Notes: generated by a model from the sequence alone, not told the origin. 64,000 nt of DNA from Tridacna crocea (GCA_943736015.1 OX031059.1:20888501-20952500), one strand, 5' to 3'; counted from the first letter of the stretch, positions 12,721-26,468 are shown. Numbers and translations: made by a program.

Positions 12721-13840
12721 TCAAGTGGGTAAGACCTCAAAGTGCCTATGTGATGGACTGATTGAGTATCATCCCTTCATCCTTTAGGGCTGATTGTGTA
12801 TTTGCTTCTCTGCTCATCTATAACTAAACTAAATCATTTGACAACCAAACAGAACTTAATCATTGATAAACAAACGAAACAATTCCTTTGATATCCAAAC
12901 TAATTCATTTACTAACCTAACCAAATAAAGACACTTAAGGAAATACTAAGCGACAAAATAATAAAAGGCTAAAAACAAATGAAACAAAAACAACTAAGCT
13001 GCTAGCACTAATATATTAAACAAACCCAAACAAAAAAGGATGAAATTCAAAATCAAGGAAAAGAAGAATGTCAACACAAGATTTTCTTTTTTTTTTTACC
13101 TACTAGCTTATGGACTTCAGAATTTTTCCAAAGAATGACATTTATTCTCATTAAATTTCAAGTGTATATGATCTGATCAAATATTCTTTAAATGTAGGTT
13201 AAACTGAAAGGCTAAGGATCAAAGTATTTACACAAAATCATCTTATTGAAATTTCATATCAAATTTAATGTTTGATTGTAAAAACTATACATTCTTAATT
13301 GACATAAACACAGTCAAACCTGTATTTAGAGACCACAAGAGGGAATTTAAAAATATGGCCTCTAATTATAGAGATTCTTTTAATGCAAGCTCAAAATGTC
13401 AATTAAATAGAGGATATATATAGATTCATAACTGGTCTCTTAAAACAGTTAATTGCTTAAAGTAAGTGGTCTCAAAGACAGGCAAGACTGTAACAAGGCA
13501 TTTACTGTTGATCTTGGGGAGAGGAAAGAGACACTCTGTTTGATACAACAAAAGTCTACAAAATTTTTGTAATACATGTACTAATTTCAAACATGACATT
13601 GGTAACAAATCACAAAAGAAACAAAAATTAAATTGTTTAAAAGTTGCAAATTAGTTATAAAAAAAAAACGGAGTTAGTATTAAAGAATTGCACTTTGATT
13701 AATAATACTGATAGTTCATATTGCACACCATAGCTGCATGCCTATTTCAGGTATCAGTCTCTATTACTAAGCTTGATTCCAAATCCAAACTCATCACTGT
13801 TTACCAGATAACAAAACTAAATAAACATTATTTCCCAATA

Positions 13841-14070
13841 TTATCCCCTTTACCATACAATGCAATCTTTTAACGACCCTGAAGAAAAAGCCCTTTGAAA
13901 ACACTGTGGGAAAAGGAGAAAATGCTGGTAACCAGCATTTTCTCCTTTTCCCATAATGTTTACTACCATATCAAACAAAAAAACACATTATTGAGCCACA
14001 CTGAAATTGTTGTCTGCAAATGCTTTAAATTTGGACAAATCTAATGTTTTGTCATGTGGTAAAGGGTTAA
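13841..14070 (+). mobile_element. Family A hairpin element, near complete
   Basis: Left cccctttaccatacaat, right gtggtaaagggttaa; one arm actgtggg, the other cccataat. Confidence 0.9.
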
Positions 14071-14094
14071 ATATAATGTGGCTCATATGACACA

Positions 14095-14224
14095 ATTTGC
14101 CTTAAAAGGGTAAAAGCATTGTTAGAAAATGAGAAAATGCTAGCATTTTCTTTCTTTTTTAAAACAATGATTACGAAAGCTTACTTCATTGTACTAAAAA
14201 TACTTGATTGTCCAATATAAGGTA
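14095..14224 (-). mobile_element. Family A remnant
   Basis: gagaaaatgctagcattttc: shortened centre. Confidence 0.6.
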
Positions 14225-14274
14225 AGAAAAAATAAGAGGGCCATGATGGCCTTGTATCGCTCCACTGGCTTTTT

Positions 14275-14490
14275 AAACCTTTACGACAAAAAGTGATAAT
14301 GACTCTGAAAAAGAAGGCTTTCAAAAAAAATTGTGAGAAAAGGACAACATGTTGCCTCCTTTTCCCACTATGTTTCCTAACAAGTCTAAGATAAAAATAG
14401 CCATTTAAGCTACATTCAATTTGTCTTTAGGCAATGGCTATAAACTTGGTACAGTAAAAAAAGAAATTGTCATTTCCTAAAGCGTAAAAT
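14275..14490 (+). mobile_element. Family A remnant
   Basis: taaacctttacgacaaaaag, ttgtgagaaaaggacaacat, right end gcgtaaaattaac. Confidence 0.55.
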
Positions 14491-15240
14491 TAACAGCAAT
14501 GTCATATAAAGTTCATATAGATGTAGAGACCAAATACACAAGGATTCCTACTGTATAAGCAAGGTGCTTCTATAGGCCCTTTTTCATGGTCGTTTTCCTC
14601 AGTTAGATAATTTTGGTCTTCTTCGTTAACACTTCTGGATTGCACAACACTTAAAACATCTCACCACGGAATCACTATGTTGACATACAGCACAAAAAGT
14701 CTGCATGGTAATAAACTAACTTTGAAAACTTGAAAACATCACCCCCCCCCCCCCACCAAACAAATACAGTCAAATCATTTTAAATGCAAAGATAATGTCA
14801 GTGAATACATAATGTCAGTGAATACAAGCAGTTTCTTTTTTTTCATTTATTGACATGAAAAGTAGTTTTGAGTAAATTTGAGTGATAGAAACCCAACTTT
14901 AAATCAAACATTCCATTCATGCGAGCATAACCATTCACATCAAAATAAATCACTCTCCCTTAAAACAGAACATTTCTTCTCCAAAAAACTTGAATACCAA
15001 ACTCCAATAATGTATAAATGCAGGTTGATAATCAAGGGAGGTAAATAGAAACAAACTTTATCTTGTATAATAGGAGTTATTACCTTTGATTACTATTTTC
15101 AATTAAAGTCACTATATAAGCCCATGTTAAACTTGTGATCTCTAGGGCAGAGCTCATTTTATCCCCAGGGCTACAATATGAAGGAATTTGATAGAGGTCC
15201 ATTAGATAAAGCTACATGCCAATTTTGGTAGTCCTGGGCC

Positions 15241-15620
15241 TTAAAGGTGGCCCTTCAGATTTTGGGACGAAAATTTTACAAAAATGCAAAAAAAAATCAT
15301 CCTTATACTCCTAAAGCCTTTTAATTTTCATTCATACAACCCCAGTAGTCGAAAACCGTCCAACAACACAAGAAATTAGAGATTTACTAAAGCCCAGGTT
15401 GACACCAACTGGAGACACGTTCTATTTTTAGGTGGTCAACTCCCTCATTTACATTAGGAATATGCAGACGAATTTTCAAACAAAGCGTCCGAAGAAGACA
15501 TTATGGAAATAATTATTACATGTTTGTTATGTAATGGAATTTAAATGTTATGAGTCACGTGCCAGTCACCTGACAATCCCAAAATGCTTTATTGATTTTT
15601 GGCGCGAAATCTTAAAATAC
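15241..15620 (+). mobile_element. TTAA-bounded family B, left part only
   Basis: Starts TTAAAGGTGGCCCTTCAGAT and follows the family through ctgacaatcccaaaatgctttat tgatttttggcgcgaaatct, then leaves the consensus; the right ~170 bp is missing. Confidence 0.8.
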
Positions 15621-16042
15621 GGATGCATGCACTGCGGACCCCGGGCCATGACATAAGTAGGCCAGTGAAGCTAAAAATGCCAGAATGGGCCTGATAGTCT
15701 CTTCTGGCCATGAACAAGTAAGTCTTCAAATCCTGGCAACTGCAAACACAGAAATCAGATGAAAACCTTTGTGTATATATATGAAATTATTCACGAGAGA
15801 CATTAAGGTGTACAAAAATCACACCATGACAATGTCATATTCTCCTGGTAAGTGACCAAAGCATTACTTCTCTCCCACAATACCCTTATTCTTTAGTGAT
15901 TGTTGGATATAAATCCTGACCACATTTTATTATTAAATTTTCCTTTTGTTTTCCGCTTGAAAAAAAATATGTTTCAATTCAAAATAGCTTTGTTTCTCAA
16001 AAACATTCTTTGCTTTTCGTCACCTTCTGAGAATAATTTACA

Positions 16043-17410
16043 AACAAGAGGGCCATGCTGGACTTAGAGTTGCTAACCTGAACCTTTCAACCAAATATGA
16101 TCCATTTCCAATCCCTTCCTAGATATCATGACAAATAATCTGAAGAGCTTTCATAAGGCTCGGCCTCTAGAATGCACATAAACTTTTTCTAGAATTTGTC
16201 TCAGTGACATACTTTTGGGCCAAACATGACCCATTTTACAATTATTGTAGATATTATTACAACAAAAGCTCTGAACACCATTCATGAGTACTGGATAGAA
16301 AATGTGGCTACTAGAATGTGCACAAGATTTTTCCAACATCTGATTACATGACCTACTGTGTCATCCACTTTCAAACTCATCCAAGATATCATCAAGACAA
16401 ACATTCTGACCAACTTCGATAAGAATTGGGACAAAAAATGGACCTCTTGAGCATATAAAAGACTTTTAAAAAAATTGACCTGGTGACCTAGTTTTTTACC
16501 ATTTTCAATGTACAGCAAGATCTTATCGCACCAAACATTCTGACCAAACTTCATTAGTATTGGACTGAAAATGTGGCCTCTACAGCATATACAAGACTTC
16601 CCAAAAATTTGACTCGGTGGCTTTATCTTTGTCTCAAAAGGGCCCATCATCAAGACAAAATCTTCTGACCAACTTTAAAGAGTACTGAACTGAAAATTGG
16701 CCTATAAAGCATATGTAATCAAAGATTAGACCAAGTGACCTAGTTTTACACCCAACCTGAACTGTTTGCAAACCAGTCAGAGATATCACCAAGCCAAACA
16801 TTCTGACCAATTTTTACGAGTTCCAAATTGAAAATGTGGCCTCAAGAGCATAATTATAGAAGGTTTTTCAAAGATTTGACCAAATGACCTGGCTTTTGAT
16901 GTGATGTAACTCATTTCCAAACTTGTCTAAGATATCATCAAGTTAAAACATTCTGACCAACTTTGACAGTAAGTGTGGTCTTTAAAGTGTGCGAAAGACC
17001 TAGTCTGTGACCCGACATGATCCATTTTTCAAATTTGCCAATTTATCAAGAAAAACATTCTGACCTACTTCGAAGGTTTTGAACTGAAACTGTGGCCCCT
17101 GTTGTTTACACTTTTTCACTTATTGAGATTTGACCTCATGAAATAGTTATTGACCTGAAAAGACCGATTCTCAAACTAAGATTTGACCTAATGACCTAGC
17201 TTTTGACCCAACATGACCCACCTTCAAACCTGTCCAAGATAGCATCAAGAACAACATTTTGACCACAGTTCAGGAGTTTTGGAATATGTGGCCTCTAGAG
17301 GGTACAAAAGGTAAAACCTGATGACGGACAACGCACATCACATGACAGAATGCCAGACACAGCAAGATCACATGCGCTCATCATGAGCGCTTTGTGCTCA
17401 GGTGAGCTTA
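16043..17410 (+). repeat. 1.35-kb element with internal ~130-150-bp tandem repeats
   Basis: Starts aacaagagggccatgctgga and ends gctcaggtgagctta. Inside, the phrase acattctgaccaacttt recurs in diverged form near 16405, 16535, 16660, 16797, 16945, 17055 and 17253, each preceded by tgacctagtttttgacc-like text. Open frames here (for example minus 16282-16653) follow the repeat, not a gene. The starting phrase also occurs alone at 14233 and 23983. Confidence 0.75.
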
Positions 17411-17572
17411 AAATGTATACATTTCATAAGAACCAGAATTGAAAAAAAAAATGTTCTTTACTCCTTAATGAGCAATTTAATAAACTTTAATTAGCTCCTT
17501 TGCCCTTAACAAAATATGTCACTTTTTGTCTTTATAATTAGCTCTTTACCACAGAGCAATGTTTTGACTTGT

Positions 17573-17802
17573 TTAACCCATTACCACACAATCCCTACTT
17601 TTGACGACCCTTAGAAAGACACCTTTAGAAAACATTGTGGATAAAATTGAAATGATTTTGGTAACCAGCATTTTCTCTTTTTCCCACAATGTTTTCTACT
17701 CTTTACAAAACAAATTTCAATTTTTCAGTCACTTTTATTCTGTCATCTGCAAATGCTTTCAATTCCGACAAGCCTAAAATATTGTTGTTTGGTAATGACT
17801 TA
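17573..17802 (+). mobile_element. Family A hairpin element, near complete
   Basis: TTAACCCATTACCACACAAT start; left stem arm diverged (gtggataaaattgaaatgat), right arm intact. Confidence 0.9.
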
Positions 17803-17832
17803 TACTGTAGACTGTTGAATAAAAAAAAATAA

Positions 17833-17982
17833 ATGTGGCTCAGATAACAAAATTTGTGATGGGAAGGGTAGAAAACCTGGGAAGAGGAGAAAATGTAGTA
17901 ACAGGCATTTTTTTTTTCCATTTCCCACAAAATCTTTGACACAGTCAGGGTCACCAAAACTAAGGCTTGTGAGATAAAGAGT
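17833..17982 (-). mobile_element. Family A remnant
   Basis: gggtagaaaacctgggaaga ggagaaaatg; 220 bp from the ELAV RRM1 exon donor. Confidence 0.6.
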
Positions 17983-18192
17983 AACTTGTCACTGTAAGGC
18001 TTCAATGAATTTTGCAAAACTCTTTCCTGAATTTTCTTTGTGCAAAAATTCCTGCATTTTTTAAAACAGTGGAATGAGAGAAGCTTCTTTGAAAGCAAGC
18101 GTAATAAAAGACATTTTTTCACATCATCTGAGTACAGCAAATCATTCTTTAGCAGCCATGGTATGCTTGTTAAAGCTACTTTCGAGCACTTA

Positions 18193-18330
<138 letters not shown>

Positions 18331-18387
18331 TTACCCCTTTCTTTATTTAGTCGTAACTTAATTTCACATTCCTATTTTTGCTTTTTT

Positions 18388-18453
18388 GCAGACACTGTGA
18401 ATCAAGATTAGACCTCAAACAGTGTGTTGTCTGGTCTTGAATCTAAATTGTGC
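18388..18453. mobile_element. Family D hairpin core, eroded
   Basis: tgaatcaagattagacctca ... tgtctggtcttgaatcta, 83 bp upstream (5' on the minus strand) of the ELAV RRM1 exon. Confidence 0.5.
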
Positions 18454-18502
18454 ACTACGCCGAGACAGATTCTGGCCAAAAGTGATCTTGAAACAATATT
18501 CT

Positions 18503-18730
18503 TTAACCCATTACCACACAATCCCTACCTTTGACGCCTGTGAGAAAGAATCCTTTAGAAAACATTGTGGGAAAAGGAGAAAAGGCTGGTAACGAGCATT
18601 TTTTCCTTTTCCAACAATGTTTTCTAACCTTCACAAAACAAATTTTAAATTTCCAGCCACTTTTATTTTGTCATCTGCAAATGCTTTCAATTTGGACCAG
18701 CACAAAATATTGTTGTTTGGTAACGAGTTC
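18503..18730 (+). mobile_element. Family A hairpin element, near complete
   Basis: TTAACCCATTACCACACAAT to gtttggtaacgagttc; 198 bp upstream of the ELAV RRM1 exon. Confidence 0.9.
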
Positions 18731-19424
18731 AGGTTATCTTTCACTTTGCTACACAAATCCTTCCAAAAATTACATCTATTTCACAGAACTTCCAAATAAT
18801 CATGTGATCTCATAAATTCATAGCTGTTGCAGATCAGTGGTCCAAAAATATGGTTTCATCTGGTAGCCTCCAGCCATTTTAATTCTAAAATAATTTGATA
18901 GCAAATTTTGCCTAAATAACTTTCAATCTGCAGAAATCTGCAGAAAAACTCTATCTCACAGAAGATAATTTAGACAGACATACTGAAAACAAATCCTAAA
19001 CTTTGGCTATGACTCTCAGGAAGTCATCCATGAGATTTTGTCCATGAATCTCAATCAGCCATTGGCCATGAGAAACAAAGCTGTAGGGACAATGAGTAAC
19101 CTCTTACATCAGAATTTTTAAGTTCAAATCCCATGTTGAGAGGGATCAAACACTTTAAGCTAAAAATTTCAGGGATGGAGTTATAGAGAATGATTAATGC
19201 AAGTTGTAAATTCGGTTTCACTATTGATGTATAATGAATAAGTTTTAACTAATAAGCCAGTTATACAGGACATGCTGGGAACAACCATCAGAGAAAAGAT
19301 TTCAGTAGGTACTTATATGCTTAGGTGAACTAAAAAATAAGAAAAACTGAATAATAAAGAAACAGAATAAGCAAAGTGTATCATGCAAATAATAATAAAA
19401 AAAAATAGATATTTTGCCAATATT

Positions 19425-19560
19425 AACCTTTTTTCCAAGCAATCCTGACTTAAAAAAAAAATTCAAGAGGAAGACTTGAAAACATGGGGGCGTGGGGGGA
19501 TGCTAGTTATTAGCATTTTCTCCTTTTCCCACACTGTTTTCAACGATGTCAGAGACACAA
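19425..19560 (+). mobile_element. Family A remnant
   Basis: Left stem arm replaced by a G-run; ttagcattttctccttttcc on the right. Confidence 0.6.
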
Positions 19561-19869
19561 ATCATAGTTTGGGCTATACACTTATTGTATACCAAAATGG
19601 TTTGAATTTGAAAGAGTCCTTTTTTATTACTTTGTAAGGAATTAAATGGTTGAGGTCTGTATGAGATTGCATTCAACTCTTTCACTGCAAAACAAATACA
19701 TTTTGAATTTTTGACAGCTAGCTGAAGAAGTACATTTAAATCATGACCAAGAGTGAAAAAGCATACTAAGTGGACCAAAGATCATGTTTTGTCCAATCTG
19801 AGCTACGCCATCCACAATAAGTCATGTAGTCAATGGCATTAAAAGAGTTGTAAAACTTTGTACAATATG

Positions 19870-20010
19870 ACAAGTTTTTAGACATATCAAAAATGAAAGC
19901 ACTGGTTAAAAACATTGTGGAAAAGGAGAAAATGATAGTTCTATTCCCACAGTATTTTCAAAAGCCTTTTCTCTCAGGGTCATTAAACCATGGAATTGTT
20001 TGTAAATGGG
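19870..20010 (-). mobile_element. Family A remnant
   Basis: aacattgtggaaaaggagaa aatgatag then cccacagtattttcaaaagc; centre lost. Confidence 0.6.
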
Positions 20011-20035
20011 ATAAACAATTAGGGTGTGAAAGGGG

Positions 20036-20212
20036 CTAAGAAAGGAACAAAGAGGGAGACATAGAGAGAGATGGAGGACAGACAGACAAACAGTTAGAGA
20101 GGGAGAGAACATCAGACAGACTGACAGGAAAGGCAGCAGAAGAGTGAACATCAGACTGACAGACAGAGAGGGAAAGAAAGAGAGAGGGAGGGAATGAGGA
20201 AAAGTGAATATA
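20036..20212 (+). repeat. Purine-rich low-complexity tract
   Basis: gagagagagg and cagacagaca runs with scattered t/c; no unit of fixed length. Confidence 0.7.
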
Positions 20213-20671
20213 TCATGTTATGTTTTGCACCCAAGAGGTTAACAGTTATAACAAACTTTTGTTCAGAGGCCATTAAAATGGAGTAAGAGAAGTGGTCTCT
20301 TACTGGAGATGGTGTTAAAAATGGCAATTAAGTTTAGTTTATCTAAGAAAGGATGTTGTGAAGTGGCCTAAAAGGCGCAGTGGAATATACCCAACTTGAA
20401 GCACGTACAAACCCTACCTCCAACAATGAATGATATAAAGAGCATTGAAATGGTGGTAAATTCTTTGATGCTTTAATTTTTATCAATATGCTCAAATCTC
20501 CTATTCTTACAAGTTATAGTTCTCTTCCACAGTTTGAACAACTCTGCTGAGGAAGCTTTTGAAAACATCAAGGAATCCTTTCAAAGACATACCATTAATT
20601 TGTGCTACAACTGTTTTGTCATCAGTACTATTCATTTGGACAAGCCTAAATCATGGTATTTAGTGCATGAA

Positions 20672-20903
20672 TTAACTCTTTTACCCCATCGTGACAAAGA
20701 TTTAGACTCATCCAGTTGGAAATCATAAGCAGACAACAAATAAACCTGGCTGAAAAGATAGAGCTTGTCTGTAAGCAGGTAGAAAACATAGTTGGAAAAG
20801 GTGAAAACACTGGCTCCAATCATTTTCTCCTTTTCCTAAATATTTTCAAAAGCTTTTTCCTAAGAGGGTTGTCAAAAGTCAGGAGAGTGCAGTAATTGGT
20901 TAA
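20672..20903 (-). mobile_element. Family A hairpin element, full length but diverged
   Basis: TTAA at both ends; centre cactggctccaatcattttc no longer pairs well. Confidence 0.8.
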
Positions 20904-21259
20904 GAGTTTGTTGCTGGGTACAGGAAGTGTCAAAGTTGTCACAAGGCCAAAGATTTTTTTTTCTTTTTAAAATGAGGTCAGTTATAGGTCAACAGGTGCA
21001 GCAGGGTGTCTATCATATTGCATCATCAGTGCACCTGTTTTAATTGAGCAATGAACATTCCCTCCGAACAAGAGAGTCATGCAAGACAGCAGTAATTCAA
21101 ATCTGCTGTGTAAAACTACAATATATACCAGGTCTGGACTAAGTCATAAAGAGGATCAGATCACCTATCAATCATTTTTTGGAAAATTCATAAACCTCTG
21201 TGAAACTTTTTTACTTTGTATTTCTCTGTAGGATAAAGACTTACACTTAAGATTCTGCA

Positions 21260-21720
21260 ATTTGTTTATGTATCTGTCTTAAACCAGGTCAAGATTTATC
21301 TCAATGTGAATAATCGTCTTGAAACAAGGTGACAATTAGAGTCTGTACTGCTCAATTGTGTTAGCAAGACCTGCACTTTGGCACATCATAAGAGCATTTA
21401 AGTTAGCAATAATTTTTTTGTGTGTCTGTATGTCTATGTGTCTTTGTTGATCTAGACTTATCTCAATGATAATTGTGATCTTAAAGCAAGTGGACCATGA
21501 TGGTCCTGTATTGCTCAAATGAGTTAGCAAGGCCAGAGCCTCTGAACAATAATAGACCATTATGTCTACAGTACTTTCTTAGTCTGTCTTTGTGTCTTTG
21601 CAGATCAAAACTTAACTCAATGGCAATAATAGTCATGAGACAAGAGGACCCTGATAGTCCTGCATCGCTCATTTGAGTTAGCAAAACCTGACCTTCTTTG
21701 TCTGTCTGTCTGTCTGTCAA
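21260..21720 (+). repeat. Three tandem ~155-bp units ending in GTCT runs
   Basis: ctgtattgctcaaatgagtt agcaag-like text recurs at about 21340, 21500 and 21655; units are separated by tgtgtctttg / gtctgtctgt tracts. Diverged from each other. Confidence 0.7.
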
Positions 21721-22667
21721 AAAATGTAGGTTAAGTTAATAATAAGCCTGTCAATTAAAATCTACTAAACAACTGTTGATAAATATAGTAAAAGTGGCTA
21801 TCTTGACTAACACTAGTATCATTCTGTTAAAAAATTTGGGTGGGTGTACCAAAAATCAATCTCTCTAAAATTTACAGTGGTTAAGGAAAAATTGATTACT
21901 TTGATACTCAGTTTACCCTACACATTAGTTCCCTATTAGTAGATGATTGTTATGCAAGCTACAAATGTTGCCTTTATTGCTAGAGAGTGGGATTAATGGA
22001 TCAGAATTCTTACTGATTTATAGAAAATTGTGTATATCATCTATGAAAAGCCATATCTGAGCTCAATCACATATATATTATACATGTATTACCAACATGT
22101 GTATAATACATGTATATATATAACTGAGAACCATTAAAAGAATTTCTCTGCTTTTTAAAATTTTGCTATGAGACTACTAGCTTTTTCATATTAAGGATAG
22201 AATTATCACACAAGGTGTCAAATCTTTCTTTAGCAGACTACAACAAGCCTTGCAATCTTGATATTACACATATAAAATCATGTAAGATCCCAACATAACT
22301 GTTCCATTCTCATATCAATTCTTCCTATACACTATTACAAGTTCTTGAGGTATATGTGACAGATTTTTTAGCACCGCAGTAATGTTTAGAACAAACATTT
22401 ATAGTAAAATTGACAGACTTTTTGCAAGCAGGAAGGATGTAGATGAAGGTTGCAAATGCAACAAGAATGTACATGTATTCTAGGTTTGAGATATTTGCTC
22501 AGAATTACCTTGGAAAGTGCCATCAGTCAGCGGTACTGAAAATAAACAACAAAAATGCCACAACAGAAATTAGAACAGAAACAATTCAGACTGTATGGAA
22601 GGTATGCATTAACTTAAGCCCACTATGTGCCTTTCGTGTCTTTAGTTACTCTTGCAACCAGTGGATA

Positions 22668-22716
22668 AAAGATCAGACAGCACTAAATTACAGTTTTTGT
22701 GCAGTCTGATCTTTAG
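22668..22716. mobile_element. Family D hairpin core, eroded
   Basis: aaagatcagacagcactaaa ... gtgcagtctgatcttt. Confidence 0.5.
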
Positions 22717-22911
22717 TTACAAACTAACATGGTCTTTTAGTTTTATTTGACAGTTTAAAATGGTTCAATAAGTTTTCCATAAATTGCTGAGGGATTCATT
22801 TGCTAGGTCTAGTGCCAATATTTCAATATCCTTTCAGACAAAACACTGCCGCCAATGTACACCTTTGAACTTTGCATAAGGTTCTATCCAATCCACTGGC
22901 TGTTTCCTGGC

Positions 22912-23101
22912 TTAACTCCTTACCAAAAGACCAAATTTTGGACAAGTCCAAATTGAAAGCATAAATTTGCAGATGACAAAATAGATGCAACTAAAAAATG
23001 GAAATTTCATTTGAGATGGGTAGAAAACATTGTGGGAAAAGGAGAAAATGCTGGTTACCAGCACTGTCGTTATAGGTCGGAATTGTGTGGTAAAGAGTTA
23101 A
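22912..23101 (-). mobile_element. Family A element, right stem arm deleted
   Basis: TTAACTCCTTACC ... gtggtaaagagttaa; after ggttaccagca the second arm is missing (ctgtcgttatagg). Confidence 0.88.
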
Positions 23102-23539
23102 ATAACATCAAAACAATGATACTTGATGAGAGTGGAATTAATCTTGCATCAATCACTATCTCAAAATTCAATAGCAGGTGAAAGACCGTTTACATTTCTT
23201 TCAACTTAAAGGAAAATTTCACAGTATTTTTGATCTTGAGACCTTCTTGTTGAAAAAACTGTGATAGAAATATTGCATACCCTCATATACAGCCCACTTA
23301 AATCTTAACAAATAAATACATAAAAATTTCAAACTAGACAATTTGAAAAATGGCAACAATAAACACTTTTCAAATGATAAGAAAAGAACTAAATACAAAT
23401 TTCATCATTCGAATATCATCAAGGTGTTGGATATTTAGGGTCTGGTCTAAAGGTACTACTTTCTATATTTCTGGGGTTTTTTTTGTTTGTTTCAACATGA
23501 AATTTGGTATTTGATAATATGTAAGCTTCTGCCACAGTT

Positions 23540-23727
23540 CCTTTACCATATTTGAGTAAGCTTTTAAAACATTGTGGGAAAAGGAGAAAATGGTAACCAG
23601 TCTTATCTCCTTTTCCCAAAATATTGTCAATCCTTCCATAAACAAGCTTATATTAAAAGTCATATTTAATTTCTAGTCTGCAGTTTCTTTCCATGTGGAT
23701 GAGTCTAAAATTTTATACTCTTGATAA
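23540..23727 (+). mobile_element. Family A remnant
   Basis: aacattgtgggaaaaggaga aaatggtaaccagtcttatc tcc; flanks partly recognisable. Confidence 0.7.
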
Positions 23728-23771
23728 AACCTTGTTGCTTTCAATGTGTAGACAAGGAGTTCTCCATTTAA

Positions 23772-23893
23772 GGTGGGAAAACCTGTGAAAATGGAGAAAT
23801 CACTGGTTTGACAGCAGTTGCTTCTTTTCCCACAATTCTTTTGAAATCCTTCTTCCAAAGAGTGATAAAAACATTGGATTGTTTGTAAAGAGC
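23772..23893 (-). mobile_element. Family A remnant
   Basis: aatggagaaatcactggttt and ggattgtttgtaaagagc. Confidence 0.55.
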
Positions 23894-24089
23894 GAAAAAT
23901 AACCAATCATTCCTATTCACAAACCTTTCAGATATTCATTGCAATGTAACCATGAAGTTCAACAAAAGAAATAACATCTAAACAAGAGGGCCATGAGAGC
24001 CTTGTATCACTCCACTGGCTAATAAAGCAAGTTGTGATCTACAAGTATTAAAACAGTATTTAACTTATATGTGGCCTGCAACATGTGAT

Positions 24090-24309
24090 AAGGGGCATTC
24101 AAACATTTGTTTTCTCAGATCAGTCTGTGCGGTCTGCATGGGCTAATCCAAAATGACACTTTCCATTTTTACCTAAATCTTTCTGTTTTGCATAAGTCTA
24201 CTTTAGAACAAAGTCTTTTGTAGTCGTAAAGTGCCCTATCGGATTAGCCTCCAGAGACTGCATAGGCTTATATGAACGACAATTTACAAAAATGTCTGAA
24301 TGCCCCTTT
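24090..24309. mobile_element. 220-bp MITE with inverted ends
   Basis: Left AAGGGGCATTCAAACATTTG, right end AATGTCTGAATGCCCCTTTT in mirror form. Internal parts also mirror (gcggtctgcatgggctaatc against gattagcctccagagactgc). Confidence 0.75.
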
Positions 24310-26468
24310 TCCTGTGTTTCAAGCCATATCACAGTTATGGCTGAGTTTGCTTTATCAAGGGCTTCCAATGTTTTAAGAGATCAAGACTGTGGCTTTGAAG
24401 TACTTCTTGCATATTTCCAACCGTATCACTGACTGCAAACATTTTCTATCAAATCTGCTTTACAAAATTGTAAACTATATCAGTGCTCCGTGCAACAGGA
24501 AGTATCAGTCAAAACTATAAATGGTCAATATCATAATGAAAGACAATGCATCACTAAAAGGCTTATCAATTGCCTTTAACCAACCATCATATACATTAAT
24601 TCTAGACTAGATTTATCATGGTAGGAAAACTAGCTGTGCTCACAGCAGCCACTTTTTTTTCATATCAACATTGATTTCTTTCAATGATCGTTTTCACTAC
24701 ATGACAGAGAGATCAGATCCATTGATTTTACTGTTTGAACAATAAATCTGCAGGTTTTTTTTTTCTAAAACATGTTTTTTCATCATGTCAAACAGTGTTT
24801 TCAATGAAACTAAATCCTTTGAAGGAACTCTCAAAAGACCACTGCAAGATCATTTTGATAAATAGTGGTGAAATGGGAACAGGTGTTTCAGGGATGTTTT
24901 CATTAAAAGCTACCACACACAACATGGACACAGGAGAGACACAAGGCCATGACATAAGCCCTCTGGCACTTCCATGCCAATTGAGTTAATGCTCCTGAGC
25001 AATTTAGAACAAATAATATCTTGAACAAAAAAAAATCAAGTCTCTGTGCAAACATCAATAAAGTTGAATTAATATAATGCAACAGAAAATTATCTTGTAA
25101 ATATATAAGCAGTGTTTTCTTCAGCATGTTTTAAATGCATTTTTGACATGTTGTCTACTCACTTTTCCCTTTGAAATTCTAATCTGATCTTGATAGTAAA
25201 TCTAGCAAACTCACGCCAGGCCAAAATTCTAGAGTTTTGAATCTTGACCTATACACCAGTTAAAATGTCTTCCTCATCAAACAATACAATGACTTCATAA
25301 TAGACAGAGTTTTTGAACACTCATTTTCCACAGTTAGTTACAATGTTCATTGCTTCTATGACTGATGTCAATGAAACATGAACAAAAGAATAAAAAGAAA
25401 ATTATGTATCATTTACAAGAAAATCACAAACACAGAAATTTGAATCCCCAGATTAGACTTTTCGCCCTCTAATTCCCTGATAAAGGGTCAGAATGAGCCA
25501 CAAAATTTTACATCTGTAGAAAACTCTGTATTATAGAATATCATGTTTTACGTAAGTTTCAAGGCACTTGTTTTTGATCAAAGTAGTGCAAGAAAATTAA
25601 ATATTCTCCAAGATGCCAAAATTTTCTTACGCAGCAAAAAGCAAATGCTAGTGCCTGGAAAGTTATAGAAACATAATATTCTTTTCATTATATACCTTCA
25701 ACTTTCAACAACATAGTATTATGTACAATTACTGGCATCTTATTAAAAAAAAACAGTAAAGAAAATAAAATAAATATTAATTTCTGGGTTCTAACTAATC
25801 TTTCATGAATGGTGAATGAATCTTACAGAGTAACATTTTGACCAATCCAATTGCAAATCAAGATGTACATGTTCTGTGCAAGAGATCTACATCATATCAC
25901 ATATTTGGAAACATGTTTAACTCTCATGTAGCATATGGATTTTTTGGTCATGTGTGAAATTCTTACAAGTCGGAAATAAAAAAATATGTAATATAACAAA
26001 GGATAGTACAGGAGCCATCATTTTAAATGCAATTCAAAAAGCATTATAAAAAGGAAAATATAATGGCTCTCTCATATTTTCAAAGCTTTTTAAAATGTCA
26101 TTCAATGAAATAAAAAATAAGACTGTCTACAACTTAATTTAACTTTTTCAAATAAAATAAGCATCTGTTAAGATTAAGAAAAATAAGAGACCATTTTCAA
26201 GAACTTTTAACTAAAACGTAGAGGCTAAACTGCAAATTTCTAAATGTAAAATGAATCTAAATTGTCCCTTATTCTCCATCTGAACTTTTTTTTAAAAGTC
26301 TGAAATTACTTTAAAAGGATAAAAAAAAAAAGGTTTAAAATTCCAAACAAGGTTGTCTACAAAATTGGACAGATACTTTCTATCTTTAAATTAATTTACA
26401 ATAATGAAGTTACTGACCTTTGTTTAGCATGTGATGAACAAAAAGCTACCCCACATCATAATTATTTA

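Noticed and set aside
16282-16653. 123-codon minus-strand frame with internally similar segments
   Set aside because: It follows the ~130-150-bp tandem units of the element at 16.04-17.41 kb.
18531-18815. Many frames encode similar peptides (GKGENAGNQHFLLFPQCF-like), for example at 18531, 35753, 59022, 61611 and 63272
   Set aside because: They are translations of the family A palindrome, not a protein family.
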